Of a stretch of DNA of 64,000 nt, positions 14,528 to 26,100 are shown in pieces (positions within the stretch are counted from its first letter, which is position 1; each line of letters begins with the position of its first letter). The DNA is from Setaria digitata (Eukaryota; Nematoda; Chromadorea; Rhabditida; Setariidae), in contig RCAB01000026.1 in NCBI GenBank assembly GCA_003640385.1, positions 186,001 through 250,000 on the forward strand. The letters are read 5' to 3'. The notes under the pieces are model-generated. The model was not told the DNA's origin. It searched no databases and saw only the letters and a list, made by a program, of their open reading frames with translations. A program made the position numbers and the translations under genes.

Positions 14528-15322
14528 CTTTCGAAATTACTCTAGGAATAAAACCAGAATTTGTAACCAGAAGAATCCACTTCACTAACTATTCAATCAA
14601 TTCGCTCCTTTTTATTTTCCTCTTATGAAAAAACACATTCTTATCAAAATAAAAAATTCATGCAAACTGCACAGAAATACATAATAAATTTTATAAATGA
14701 ACACATAATACAACATTCAAATAACAATTTCAACATACGTGCAGAATAATTGAATAAGTTTGACCACTGGTGGCGATATGGAACAAGTGACGGCGAGAAT
14801 TACATTCTATACGTAAGACACAAAGAGAGTAGCACAACCAAATTTTATGGTTTGTAGCACAAAACTAAATTTGTCCCTACCTTGCAACCTCTTTTTTCTA
14901 CTAGAAAAGTACTAAAACTGATAANCTTTCGAAATTACTTTAGGAATAAAACCAAAATTTGTAACCAGAAGAATCCACTTCACTAACTATTCAATCAATT
15001 CGCTCCTTTTTATTTTCCTCTTATGAAAAAACACATTCTTATCAAAATAAAAAATTCATGCAAACTGCACAGAAATACATAATAAATTTTATAAATGAAC
15101 ACATAATACAACACTCAAATAACAATTTCAACATACGTGTAGAATAATTGAATAAGTTTGACCACTGGTGGCGATATGGAACAATTGACGGCGAGAATTA
15201 CATTCTATACGTATGACACAAAGAGAGTAGCACAACCAAATTTTATGGTTTGTAGCACAAAACTAAAGTTGTCCCTACCTTGCAACCTCTTTTTTCTACT
15301 AGAAAAGTACTAAAACTGATAA
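14528..15322. repeat. 397-bp direct duplication around N at 14925
   Basis: Bases 14528-14924 and 14926-15322 are equal in length and differ at about seven positions by eye (around 2%). They are separated only by one N. Such spacing and divergence are expected when two haplotype contigs are joined head to tail. Confidence 0.9.
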
Positions 15323-15405
15323 TACATGATATAAGAAAACCAAAAAAGGATAACACTTGATTAGAAGACTAAATTTATCTAATATAAAAACTGATAAACG
15401 ACACT

Positions 15406-17939
15406 TTAGGTATGTTTATATTTCCGCTTCAGTAAAGAATGAGCTACATCTTCAGCTAAATCAAAAGCATTTTTGTCATTGAACTTCACATCCGGACGTG
15501 CTGTTTTCCAGTTCTTGATACCCTCTAAAAGAATTTCCTCTAGACTGAGACTATCCAAGTATGACATCTGAAATTGACGAAAATTATAAATGGCATTACA
15601 AATACCATTTTCATCGCCAATGTATTCTTCGCTTCCATAAAAGCTTAAACGAAACGACTTTTTCAAACTCAACCATAACAAGATCTGCTACCAATTACAA
15701 ATAAAACAAACCGTCCCACGTATATAGTATACCGCGCGATTGAGATGGATTGGATCTACAGATCGTTGCATATAGAGATTACGCCATAAAGCTTCAGCTA
15801 ATGTAGTATCATCGGAAAGAAATCCCTAAAAAATCATTGTGGACTGAAATGTGAAAATTCAAAATTTTTCAAAACATTTAGAAAACGTACATATGGAATA
15901 TATGAAATTGAAATATAATTTTTTAACCTCGTCATATTCGAAGAACGTCTGCAAGTATAGACCGGCCATACGACGTTTGTCACTTTTATGGTATAACATT
16001 TCGTGTAATTCTTCCTTCAAAATTAAAATGTTTGGAAAGTTCATAGCGAAAATCAAAGGAAATGACGTGTGATGAATGATATTTATTTATTCAAAACCAT
16101 GAGAAAGTACCGACGCAATTCGTAAACGCTTGTCGATATCACAAAACATAATTTCGATAACACTGTTTCTAAGTCTAATAAAAGCTGCTGCTTCTAGCAC
16201 AGATTGCAAGCGGACAAGCAACATCCTTAAATAATCAAGACTTATAGAATTCCTAAAAAGAAATCGTTTAAACAATGAATTAAGAAGCTAATAAAGAAAA
16301 TCATTGATAGTTAATAAACAATACATAAAAGTTCAACGGCAGAAGGAATAAGGATCGACTAACCATGTATGCATCAGGGTCAGTTTGTACCATGTTGAAA
16401 GATAGTCCGGCAAACAAAGAGCTTCAATAAAACAAAGAAGTTAAGTAAAAATAATCCTGTGAACTCCAATTCTCTTGAAAAAAGAGGGAGAAATAACAGA
16501 CCTATAAAAAGAATTCAATTAAGATTCATATCTTTAACAAATCTAAAACATAAACTTACCGCTACAGAGTTTCAGATACGGAAATCGATTAGCGCAATCA
16601 AAATAAAGGGTAGCAGCAGAACGATCTAAATTCTGAAACTTTTAATAGATGAACAATATTTACAGTAACGTAACGTATGAAACGAGAGAAAAAAAAGATG
16701 TTAAGAAACAGGAAAAAAAAACTTAAANGGCAGCAGAACGATCTAAATTCTGAAACTTTTAATAGATGAACAATATTTAGAGTAACGTAACGTATGAAAC
16801 GAGAGAAAAAAAAGATGTTAAGAAACAGGAAAAAAAAACTTAAAAAACTAATATAAGGAACAAGAATAGCCACACTCAAAAATCTCCCAAAGATCGTTAA
16901 AAAACTGTTTAACTTTTCGAAATCTCATAACTCAATAAGAAAGCAGTTTTAGTTCAGCAAAAGTTACAGTTGAACCTTCAAGAGAGATCTTCCACTTTTT
17001 CTTTTTTTTTTTTTTTTTTTAATAAAAAGTAAATGGGTTTTGCAAATACTTCAATTGCACTCCAAGAGTACAGATATATCAGTGAAAAAGAAAATTACGG
17101 TCAGCATTTCCTTCGTGTATACTATTTGATCTTGCAGTCGAACTGAATTTGCTTTCCTGAGTTCCATTTTTAGGTTCCATTTTTCACTGAATCTCTTGAA
17201 AAAGTTTTCATGCCCTCTCTCTTCATCGAAATGCTGCAACGCTTCCCGTAACTTCTTGATACGTAACTGGTTTAAAATATTTGCTTCAGCGAGGGTTTTT
17301 GGATTAGTGTTATTCAAGTCGACCAAATCTTCTGCTTGCTCCTGTAACATGTATAGAATACATGTAAATAAAACGTCAGCTATCTTAAGTTAGCGGATTT
17401 AGTGCGCAAGCTGGACTATTCAACCACTTATTATGCAAAAGTCACTTTACAGCAGCGTAGATGTACATATTACTACAAATAATTCGCGTAAAATACTTGT
17501 GTTAGATGTACCAATATAGCATTAGTCTATAGTGAACTAAAGATTGGTTAAAACTTCATAACATTTCATCCAAATAACATCCTCTCCATAACAGTGGTCA
17601 TGATATAGTAAAAATTTGTTGGCTTAATGAAAAGTGTTAAAAGAATTCAATTCGAAAACTGCCACTACCTAAAAAGAAAATAAAGAATGAAATAACCTCT
17701 ATTAATTGAATGCCAGATGATGTTTCTGGCTCACTACTCAATTGCTGTTCAGATGACTCATCCCAGACGATCCTTTTATGAACTTTAAAAATTGGTTCAC
17801 TGGAACAACATCTGGTGGACAACTGAAATGTATAAAATAAGTGTAGTACAAGCTGAGGTCTATTAAAAACCCGAATACGAATTTTTGTTACCGAATTTAA
17901 AATTGTGAGCGGTGCAAATCCGCTAATCACTTGAATCAA
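15406..17939 (-). CDS. UQCC1: Ubiquinol-cytochrome c reductase assembly chaperone UQCC1/Cbp3
   Basis: A mitochondrial chaperone that helps cytochrome b enter complex III. Exons in order: 17939-17892, 17822-17697, 17341-17099, 16632-16560, 16421-16364, 16225-16111, 16014-15928, 15825-15712, 15567-15406 (stop TAA). All join in phase, giving roughly 340 residues. Family hallmarks run in sequence: CANRFPYLKLC then ALCLPDYLSTW, WMLLVRL, EYDEGFLSDD, LAEALWR and YLDSL. They match human UQCC1 block by block with nearly equal spacing. The N-terminus has basic and hydroxylated residues (LSTRCCSS) that fit a mitochondrial presequence. A charged exon of 81 codons (17341-17099), rich in Lys, Glu and Leu and likely coiled coil, follows. 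That part is not in the human protein and is the least certain. No in-frame ATG is visible in the first exon, so a further 5' exon is likely. Part of exon 16632-16560 is duplicated after the N at 16728. Confidence 0.85.
16613..16846. repeat. Duplication around N at 16728, copying part of a UQCC1 exon
   Basis: Bases from about 16613 to 16727 recur after the N with about one mismatch (ACAGTAACG against AGAGTAACG). Each copy includes the UQCC1 exon acceptor and its first codons. The second copy cannot encode the rest of the exon, so the gene model uses the first. Confidence 0.85.
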
Positions 17940-18228
17940 GTTGTCGCTTATGAATGGCGAGGGACGAACATGTCAGAAACAATTACACAAACTGCATAAT
18001 TCTTTTTTCAAAATATGAAAGAAAGAAGAAGGTTACTTGGGGGATTATGAAAGAGGAACAAAATAAGAAAAAGACTAAAAAACAGGGAAAGTATTGTGAG
18101 ACGTATGGTTTCCAGAATTAATGGAAAGTACGATTTTGCCAATAAAAAGTTATTTGGACTAGAAAGAATCTACCGTGTATGAATTCCAAAGGAATCCGTA
18201 TCTGTTAGCTGAATGAAACCTCGTTTCA

Positions 18229-18404
18229 GGACATACAGCCGGCAACAAGCGTTTCCACAGCACACAAGTTTTCCGAATCATTTCGGAAATACGAGAGGAA
18301 ATTCTTCGTGGACGAGCTTTCCTTCAGAAACACTATCGAGACTGATCCACCGGAAGGACTGGAGCTTGATTCAGGAACTGAAACAGTCTAATTATCTCCT
18401 GTTA
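18229..18404 (+). CDS. Possible terminal exon of an unknown protein ending in a PDZ-type ETV
   Basis: After a good acceptor (CCTCGTTTCAG) there is an open frame of 57 codons plus stop. The region is noticeably less AT-rich than its surroundings. The product starts DIQPATSVSTAHKF, is charged in the middle and ends GTETV, which has the form of a class I PDZ ligand. I do not recognise it, and I found no upstream exon on the plus strand. The minus strand is also open over much of the stretch, behind another TTTCAG acceptor, so the strand is unsure. Confidence 0.2.
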
Positions 18405-18495
18405 GATTCCCATCAGCACTAAATACATCTCAGGCCTTTGAAACTCCGAAACCACTAACTAATTAATACTCGTTGTAGACTAGCACTTAAATCTT

Positions 18496-18516
18496 TCTCT
18501 CTCTCTCTCTCTCTCT
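18496..18516. repeat. (CT)n repeat
   Basis: A short pure dinucleotide tract in noncoding sequence. Confidence 0.9.
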
Positions 18517-18686
18517 ATAGAGCTCTTTTTCATTTTTACTTATCATCTCTACTGCTATACTGACTATCCAAGAATTATTATGAATCCGAATGCCATCTTT
18601 TTTTTCAGAATCTCTATTGCTCTCTGCTGCTCTGTGTTATTCTTTCTCTGCTCTTTATAATTTATCTTCGTCTCCATTCAAACATG

Positions 18687-19111
18687 CTATTTCTTACACC
18701 AGTAAAGTTTTCCAATTCTCATTTCCTGATTTGCCGAATTCTCATCTCGATCTATAACCAGCTGAGGAGTGGTTTGATGTAGCACAAATAAATAATGTCC
18801 ATGTAATGACTCAGGAATGGTTTCCAGGTAGCTTGGGTGTTGAATTTTGATTGTTGTGCCGGTGAATGTTACATTCAGCAAGTTTATTTTCTTCATATTT
18901 GTTGGCGCATCTTCTCTATTTCTTTCAAAACTACGTGGAAGAGAGAAGGAGGCAACAAAAAGCAAGTTTGAGCTGGAAGAGAGTAAAAAGTAGATTTGGA
19001 CGGAAGAGAGCGAAAAATAAGCTTGAACCTGATTTCGTTCCAAATATGTCACAAAACCTAATTGAAACTTGCTGTTTGCTATGTCTTCTCGTGCTGCGAT
19101 CTCCCCATTGT
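18687..19111 (-). CDS. Possible minus-strand exon(s), antisense to the preceding ORF
   Basis: The minus strand is open for about 141 codons ending in TAG. Two parts look protein-like. One is a segment with GEIAAREDIANSKFQLG just before a CAG/GTTCAAG donor. The other is a C-terminal part with IQHPSYLETIPESLHGHY and a final LYWCKK. They could be two exons of a gene whose start I cannot find. It overlaps the plus-strand frame at 18866-19399, and probably only one of the two is real. Confidence 0.2.
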
Positions 19112-19399
19112 CTCCTTCTCACAGTGCTTATGATGCTTTCATATGTTGCTGATGTTAGTGTTATGTTGAGAAGTATTTTACAGGGCGCAACCGTTGAAGT
19201 TGGCATGTGCAGTGTAATATTTATTGGCATTTTGTGGCTTATGGCACATGGGATGCATGAACGATGCACACATCCGAATGATGAATGTAATAGCTTAACG
19301 GCACATCCATTTCGTCAACCCGTATTATTCGTACAGCACATAGGTACAAAACAAATTCTTCCAAAAGCAAATGCTGATGGCATAGATAAAGTAAAATAA
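18866..19399 (+). CDS. Possible multi-span membrane protein, unrecognised
   Basis: A 177-codon frame that starts at an ATG and ends in TAA. It is the longest in the window and longer than expected by chance in such AT-rich DNA. The product has a hydrophobic segment near residues 5-20, then a strongly basic stretch (about residues 24-52), two adjacent hydrophobic segments (about 62-105) and a third (about 112-132), and a polar Cys/His-containing tail. That pattern fits a small membrane protein. First codon positions favour G, which supports coding. An alternative start is an exon beginning after TTACATTCAG at 18879. Against it, minus-strand frames also remain open over parts of this interval, and I recognise no family. 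It lies tail to tail with the GPCR gene. Confidence 0.4.
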   Translation: MLHSASLFSSYLLAHLLYFFQNYVEERRRQQKASLSWKRVKSRFGRKRAKNKLEPDFVPNMSQNLIETCCLLCLLVLRSPHCLLLTVLMMLSYVADVSVMLRSILQGATVEVGMCSVIFIGILWLMAHGMHERCTHPNDECNSLTAHPFRQPVLFVQHIGTKQILPKANADGIDKVK

Positions 19400-19684
19400 T
19401 AATTAATTGTGTTATTAATTTGAAAGTCTTCTTAAAGAAACCGTCAAGTTAAGAAAGATTGATTCGCATTAACATCTGCTACGATCTTAAGGCCTCTTTG
19501 TTACATGACAGCCGAACTGGATTAGGCATTTGTTTTTCCTTCCCCATTAATCGTATAAAATAAACAGATGTAGAAGCAAATAACAGTCTAATATTTCCAA
19601 CAATGAAAAAAGTGAAGTTTGAGATTTAAATTATAAATTTTGTTTAGCGAGAAAATGATTTCATATTACCTATATTTTAAGATT

Positions 19685-22600
19685 TTATTTGCCTACACGC
19701 AGTTCTCTGCGGTTTTTCTCGCTGTCCTCCTTTATCGTCTTAATTCTTAACGATGGTATAAAACCATCACTACTACTACTACTGCTACTGTCTTTACAGA
19801 TCATTTGGTTACAGACGTGACTGTTCACGTCACTTGTTCTCTTTTTCATCCTTTGCGATATGTGAGCTTTTGCTAGCACTATTGACATTTCAGTTTACGT
19901 CGTTTGTCTCAAATTCATCATTTCATGATCTAATGCTATCTCCGATTCACGACATGTTCGAGATCGTTTGTTGTAGGCACTTGCATAACTGTAAGTTGAC
20001 TATATACGAAATAAAATAGGTCAGCAATTATATTAACACAGTTATATCAAGAACCTTCGAAAAAATATATTCTTAAGCTGACAGTTTTTTTTTCATAATT
20101 TAATAATTCAGTTTTGATAAATCAGTCTATGGCTAAATACCTCAAATCAGTCTGATTATCGCGATAGCTATGCAATGGATGATTTCTGATGGGAATACTG
20201 AACAAAAATCGTTTCAGCGTTATTCGATACGGTGCATATATCAGTGCAGTTATCAAAGGATTGATAACCTGCAAAATAGCGAATGAAGGCTGGATAAATA
20301 ATTCAGTAGCAAGGGATATGCAGTGAAGTGTCAAGGAGTTCCGTTCATTTCATTTTTACTTTGGTTTTGAAGGAAGAAACTAACCGGATTGAGGAAGAGA
20401 AGATAGAGCAATACATAAGCAAGCCAGTTCATTTTGGACTGTGTATCGCAGTCCAGAGCATTCCATTCGAACAGGTGCATTCGACAGATGTTGAAAATAC
20501 GGTATGGCAGTAGGCTGAAGGATGTCCATACTGTTGTGGCGAAAATAAACACCAGTGATTTCATCTGAACACAAAAATTTCTTATCATTCATTACCACCT
20601 TCTTTATTTACCGAGAGAGAGAAAGTTTAAAAAGGAGAGTGATCTCGGAGATAATACTGAAACGAAAGTAGCTTCTGGATAGCCATTAATTTGATGATTG
20701 TAAGAGCAGTAACAAATCTTTCTTTATTCTCTTGAAATTCTAGGAAAAAATTGTTTGTCTGTAAACATTAATTAAAATTAGTTGAAAGACGAAATTTTAG
20801 GGTTCAAAAAAGAAGAGAATTTAAAGACGTAACAATAAGATATTAGTTAACTGCTAATACTGAATTTAAATTGGAAAATTAGTGTTGTATTTTTAATGAG
20901 CTAACTTTACTCTTGAATGTTGATGTCTCTTGTGACTGTCCAATAGAAGCTCCGTTGTGGCGTTTTTCGCGTGTAAGTTGGCATAAATAACCACTAACAA
21001 TTAGAGATGAAGTAACAGGTAACACACAATAAGTGACCATGAAGATATCATAAAAATACATTCGTCCACTAGTCATCTGCAATAATTTATTTTTTCATTT
21101 GCTTGAAGAAAACTGGTGCTGAATTGATTTCTATGATGATCTGAAAAAAAAAAAGTATCAAGGGAAATTCGTTGGTAGTTTGAATTATCGAAAACATCAG
21201 GTAGGGAATAAATGAACTTTTGGTCGATAATATAGTAAGGCACCTATAAACTACCTATTTGTTAGGATTGATTTCGTGTTATGCGCGTGATTACGAAACA
21301 TCAGTAGTGGTATCAAACAACCACTAAATGATAAGAAATGGTGCAGTTCACTTATCCATCACTACATCTCTCAATTCAGTTCTCAATTTCTGAGCTTTGC
21401 AAATTTAACTCATAATGTCCTAATTGCTCAGGTATACAGGTCTTGAGTGTAGATTAAAACATACGACGGTGTCAACAATAATCAGTTTTGTAAATATTTA
21501 CTTGCAAGTTGCAGTGTTTACCAATGTAAACGACATTGAACACCCAAACCCACGTCACATATCTGCAATACCAATTGCAATAAAATCAATGTATCGATGG
21601 AAATGGAGCTTACCCTCTTCCTTCGAGTATTCTGTTGAAATTTAATGACGTTTAAAATGCTTGTTTGAAATTATTGCCGTTTTTTATAGAATTTGAAGTA
21701 ACATACAATGATTAGACATCATCACGAAAAAAAATCTGGTAGAATTTAAATTAATGTAAATTATTCTTTAAAATTGAAATAACTTATTTCCAAAAATTAT
21801 TACTGGGATCAAAGTTTTGCAAAAAAAAGAGAGAGAGAAAAAAAAAAAAAAAAAAAACTGAAAACTTGCCCCAACGAGATGCTCCAAATAAAAATACATA
21901 GAATGAAGGCCCTTTTTTTCGACATTGCACGATCGTAGCTAAGCGGCCATTGAAAATAGATGAGCTTATCAAGATTGAGCATTGTTAGTGATAGTCCTGA
22001 TACTGCCAAGCCTAACCAATTGCAGAAATGTGTTATTGCGCATAGGCGTGCATGTCGTAGAAATTCGTGTTTGCGAATTAGGAATTCGTTTGGATGGCAA
22101 AATACTAAAAATTGAGTCCAGTTTCAGAAACTATCACTGGGTTACAGGCATTTCCCGTATGGAGATTTTAATTTCGAAGCTTTGTTGGCTTTCACTAGTA
22201 GTATCAGAAGTGTATCAATAAAAATTTAGGTTATATTAAAATTTCAGTAACCAATGCAAGATTGAATTTTATCATCGTCACTTTGCCAAGACATGTTCAC
22301 ATTGTTTGATTTTTGCTTTTTTCCAGAAGGGATCTATTTGCCAAAATATTTATTGCAACAATCAATATTCGACCAGTAATATTTGATTTTCAACTCACAT
22401 TAAATTCTCACTTCGAATTTGTTTTCCAAATGATTTATCGAATTTTGGTTTCAGTTGAAATTTTCAAACAAATTATACGTTGCCGTTTTTGCTACACATT
22501 TGATCATTGGGAAGGACGAATCAGTTACCTGTAAGTAGCAAATCACCGATAGTCATACTGATAATGAATAAATGCATCGTATCGCCACTTCGCCGAAACA

Positions 22601-23162
22601 ATTTTATAGCACAAAAAATTACTAAAACATTGAAAATAGTTGCTGCAACACTTGCTGCCAATAATAAATCGTCTACCTGTAAATCATTGAAACGGAAAAA
22701 ACCAGAAATGAATCTGATTATGAAATTAGAGTAAACATCGAAAAGTTTCACAGAATTAGTGGCCAAATTTCATTTTAATTTTCGTTGAGCTAACATTTGA
22801 GAAATAAATGCGATAAATCTTGATAGTTCAATTCTCTGATTGATTGAAACATTTGTTAAGCAAAATTATGGCAGTGATTTTTAAACCTTTATTTAAGGTA
22901 AAAATTCAATTATAGCATAGAAATTATGATAGCTTCAGGTTATTATTGTATGTGACTTTCTATCTAATCTTTATGCACAGTATAATTGAAAATATTTGAG
23001 ATTTACCGTTTTCTGAAAAGTTTGAAAGTTTTCCGATTCATAGCATTTTATTCCGATTGAATCATCCATTTCTATGCTGTGTTCTTCTCTCGTCTCATTC
23101 TCAAAGTAGTCAAATAATTCCGTGTCACTTTGCGCCATCATTAATTTTGTCAGAATCCTCAT
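19685..23162 (-). CDS. Rhodopsin-like orphan G-protein-coupled receptor
   Basis: A complete seven-helix receptor of about 444 residues, presumably at the plasma membrane. Exons: 23162-23007, 22676-22529, 22104-21870, 21562-21502, 21076-20906, 20564-20385, 20268-20141, 19988-19899, 19850-19685. All join in phase. The N-terminus carries a glycosylation site (NET). TM1 and TM2 fall in the second exon (NVLVIFCAIKLFRR; FIISMTIGDLLLT). TM3 ends NLDKLIYFQWPL, so the usual DRY reads DKL. The extracellular-loop-2 Cys is in KHCNL. TM6-7 are LVFIFATTVWTSFSLLPYR and NPLITALIY. The tail is basic and Ser-rich (a run of seven Ser). The intron after exon 3 starts with GCAAGT, and only that donor keeps the frame. 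The final intron would be 48 nt; without it translation ends at 19895. The ligand is unknown. Confidence 0.88.
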
Positions 23163-23173
23163 TCTCTGAACGC
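23163..23173 (-). promoter_or_regulatory. Candidate spliced-leader acceptor of the GPCR gene
   Basis: On the minus strand GCGTTCAG lies two bases before the ATG. A TTCAG this close to a start codon is typical of nematode trans-splice sites. Inferred from sequence only. Confidence 0.4.
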
Positions 23174-26100
23174 AAAATGCGAACTGTCGAAAGCTTTAAT
23201 AGTTGCAGGAAGCAGCAGTGAAATTCAGAAAGCAGCGTAGAATAAAAAATAATGATTCAACGGTCGAAATGGCAGCATTTTATTTTCATAGTCTTTTTCT
23301 GTTCCCGAATTCAGGATGAATATCTATAAAATATAAAACACTGTAATTAATTAGATTGTATTTTTTCATTACTTTTTTCATTTTAATTAAACTAAATTCT
23401 AAATTTAAAAATTTATTTGTGACTAGATATAAAATCACTCAAAATTGGCAAAATCAGAGCCACCAGATTAATCGTTTCTAAGTGGAAAATCATTCATTTT
23501 CTTGAGCAATTCGTTCCTTTTCTTTCTTTTTTTTTTTCTCTCTTTTTTTTTGTTTTTTAACGAGCAACGATGACTGATAAATAGAACGTATCAAGTACAG
23601 CATACTAGTTTCACACTGATGCTATAGAGAAGGGACTTGGTAAGTATTTAGAAAGCGTACAGTAGAAGGATTTGTTGCTGAGAACTTTTTAGAAAGTTTA
23701 CGAGTTCTTCCAGTTCATCAGTGAAAATCAGTTGACACGATGAGCAGTTTACGGAATTTTTCTCTGAAACTAGAATTGTTTCAAAAGGAGTGATTGTAAA
23801 ATAAAGGGAAAAAAAAAGTTTCAAAAGTGATTCACTACTGAAAAGAACCAATGTCCACTAGGCTCACTCCAAACTGATTAATTTAGCTGCCTAGTTAGTT
23901 TTCCTACTGTATTTGTGTTTCCGTTAAGCTTATTTAGTCTTTGGTTATTTGAAGAGGCGCAAAACACTAAGCACTAAAACTCGTGTTAAAATTTTAGCTC
24001 AGATTTGGAGTCAAAACTTTTTTAAGTGAAACCAATGAACAAAAACAGTACTCAGAATCAGTAGCATCATCAGAAAAACAATCAAAATGATAAGGTACCA
24101 GAATGATATCCAGTCTTGGAACAGGCTATCAGTAAGGAAATATATTCAGAGTATGATCACAATTGAGATGCCTTCTTCTCTTGAATAATTTTGCCATCGT
24201 ACCTTTTCTATAATATTCATTTGTTTACTTAATTAATATATCGGAAGATATATAACGGAGAAGCTTAAACAGCTAATGATTAAATTATCAAATACAAAGA
24301 AAAAGAAAGACAAAAAAGATTTACGGCCAATTCATTTTTCATTTATGGATTTTCAAATGAAAAAATTAATTTGCAAATTTTAACATTCGGCAAGAAATTG
24401 CACCTCGAATCATCTGAGAACAATTTATTAAAATTTTTTTTTATTGTGCTTTTTCAAACATGACAAATTGCTGCATGCATTTGTATGCTTGTCATCTTGA
24501 GAGTGGATTTTCTTTATCTTGCTAGGCAGGATAGTAGCAGGTAACATTTATTTGATATCCCATTGATAGTAGGATTTCTAGGCCTGTTATTAGTTCAAGA
24601 CTTGTTTAGATAAATAAACAGATAGATGAATGTAACCACCACGTTACATTACGCTACGTCAATTTGTAGACACGTTAGAAGTGAAACATTGCTTGCTTTT
24701 TCGAGTCTTCAAATTCACAGGCCAATCTGTTGTCAACATTTTAGACAAACATGCAGAATGTTCCGAGACCAAAAATCAACTGATAAAGTTTTTTTTTGAA
24801 AAAAATTCATAAACAAATGTAGGAAGTAGTTAGTTTGTTAAAAGTGAAAATATTGCACATCAGTAACAATAGACACTTATCATATCACACCGGCATTCAT
24901 AACCTTTAACTGACTGTAAAAATATGATTTTAATTTGAAACAATGGTAATTCTAAATTAATTGATATTGTTCCTTTAATTAATGAACGAGAATGACCAGT
25001 TCAGATCTGCTCAAAATCTCTTCCAGTTCATTCATTCGACTGGATTAACTGTGATTTACTTAAATTTTCATGATATTCGACTTTTCGCATTCAAAAGTGC
25101 TTATTTCTGATGCATTGAAAGATTGATTAATGATAAGAAATAACTTTTCGTAGCATCAACTCGTTATCACACAATAACAGGTATGTTGACGGTGAGCAGC
25201 AAGTGAACTAGAACTACAATTATTATCCTATGTTTAATTAATTAATTGCTATGAATAGATGACTGCAATATATAATGAAACCATTCAGAGAGGCAAAGGA
25301 GGAGATGTTTTCGGAAAGATGAAAAGAAAATGACGAGAGTTGAATTTGGAAACAGCCAACTCTCAGCAAACCAAACAAACGTGTTGGTGACTTAATTGCT
25401 CATGACATTTCACCATTTTTCAGTAAACAATGGTAGTGCGCACACGCCAAACCCACACGCGGTCACGCTCACGCATGACACGCCGCACACGCACACAAAA
25501 CACACAGGTACACATTCAAAACCCATGTTCGGAGTTCTAATTGATTAATAGGAAGGAACAGGAAAGAAGGTCTGGAAGTAAAAGGGTCCAAAAATTTAGA
25601 ATCTGTCACTGAAATGTGACACTGTTCCATTTGAACTGATATATATTTAATTTCAAATATTCTTGATGGCCGTAACAGTTGGAGTTGTTTGTGACACGTC
25701 GCCGAATATGTCTCCGACTAAGTGACCTCAGCTGTAACATTCGCTCATTAGTCATCAGGCCAAGACGACATCATATCGGTGACCTGTTTTTCAGTCTGTT
25801 AACTAATGGACAAGTGCTATATTAATTAGTTTTGAAGTTAGCTTGGAAGAGAATTGGATCCATTTTAAATCTGTTTAATAAACAATATGGTGTTAAAGTC
25901 CTTTCACTCTGAAAGTTTGGCAAATAAAGTAGTGACGAGATTAATGTACACGATTTATTTGATTGAGTCGGTGACTTGAAAGCACTTGCAACAGATTGCT
26001 TTGAAATTTTTGAAGACGAATGCTCAGAGATATGGTCGCTTAATTTGAACAGTAAATTAATTCAGAAATGAGGAAAACTACTGCTGCATCATTTCGGATC

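Larger units (their letters stand above)
5804..15405. other. Gene-poor interval of about 9.6 kb
   Basis: No open frame here has recognisable protein features or flanking splice sites. The longest candidates (6547-6906 minus, 6593-6919 plus, 8034-8354 minus) overlap each other on opposite strands and look like chance. The first exon and promoter of the ASPH-like gene probably lie in the left part. The interval contains AT repeats, a TAA microsatellite and several duplications around single N's, listed separately. Confidence 0.5.
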
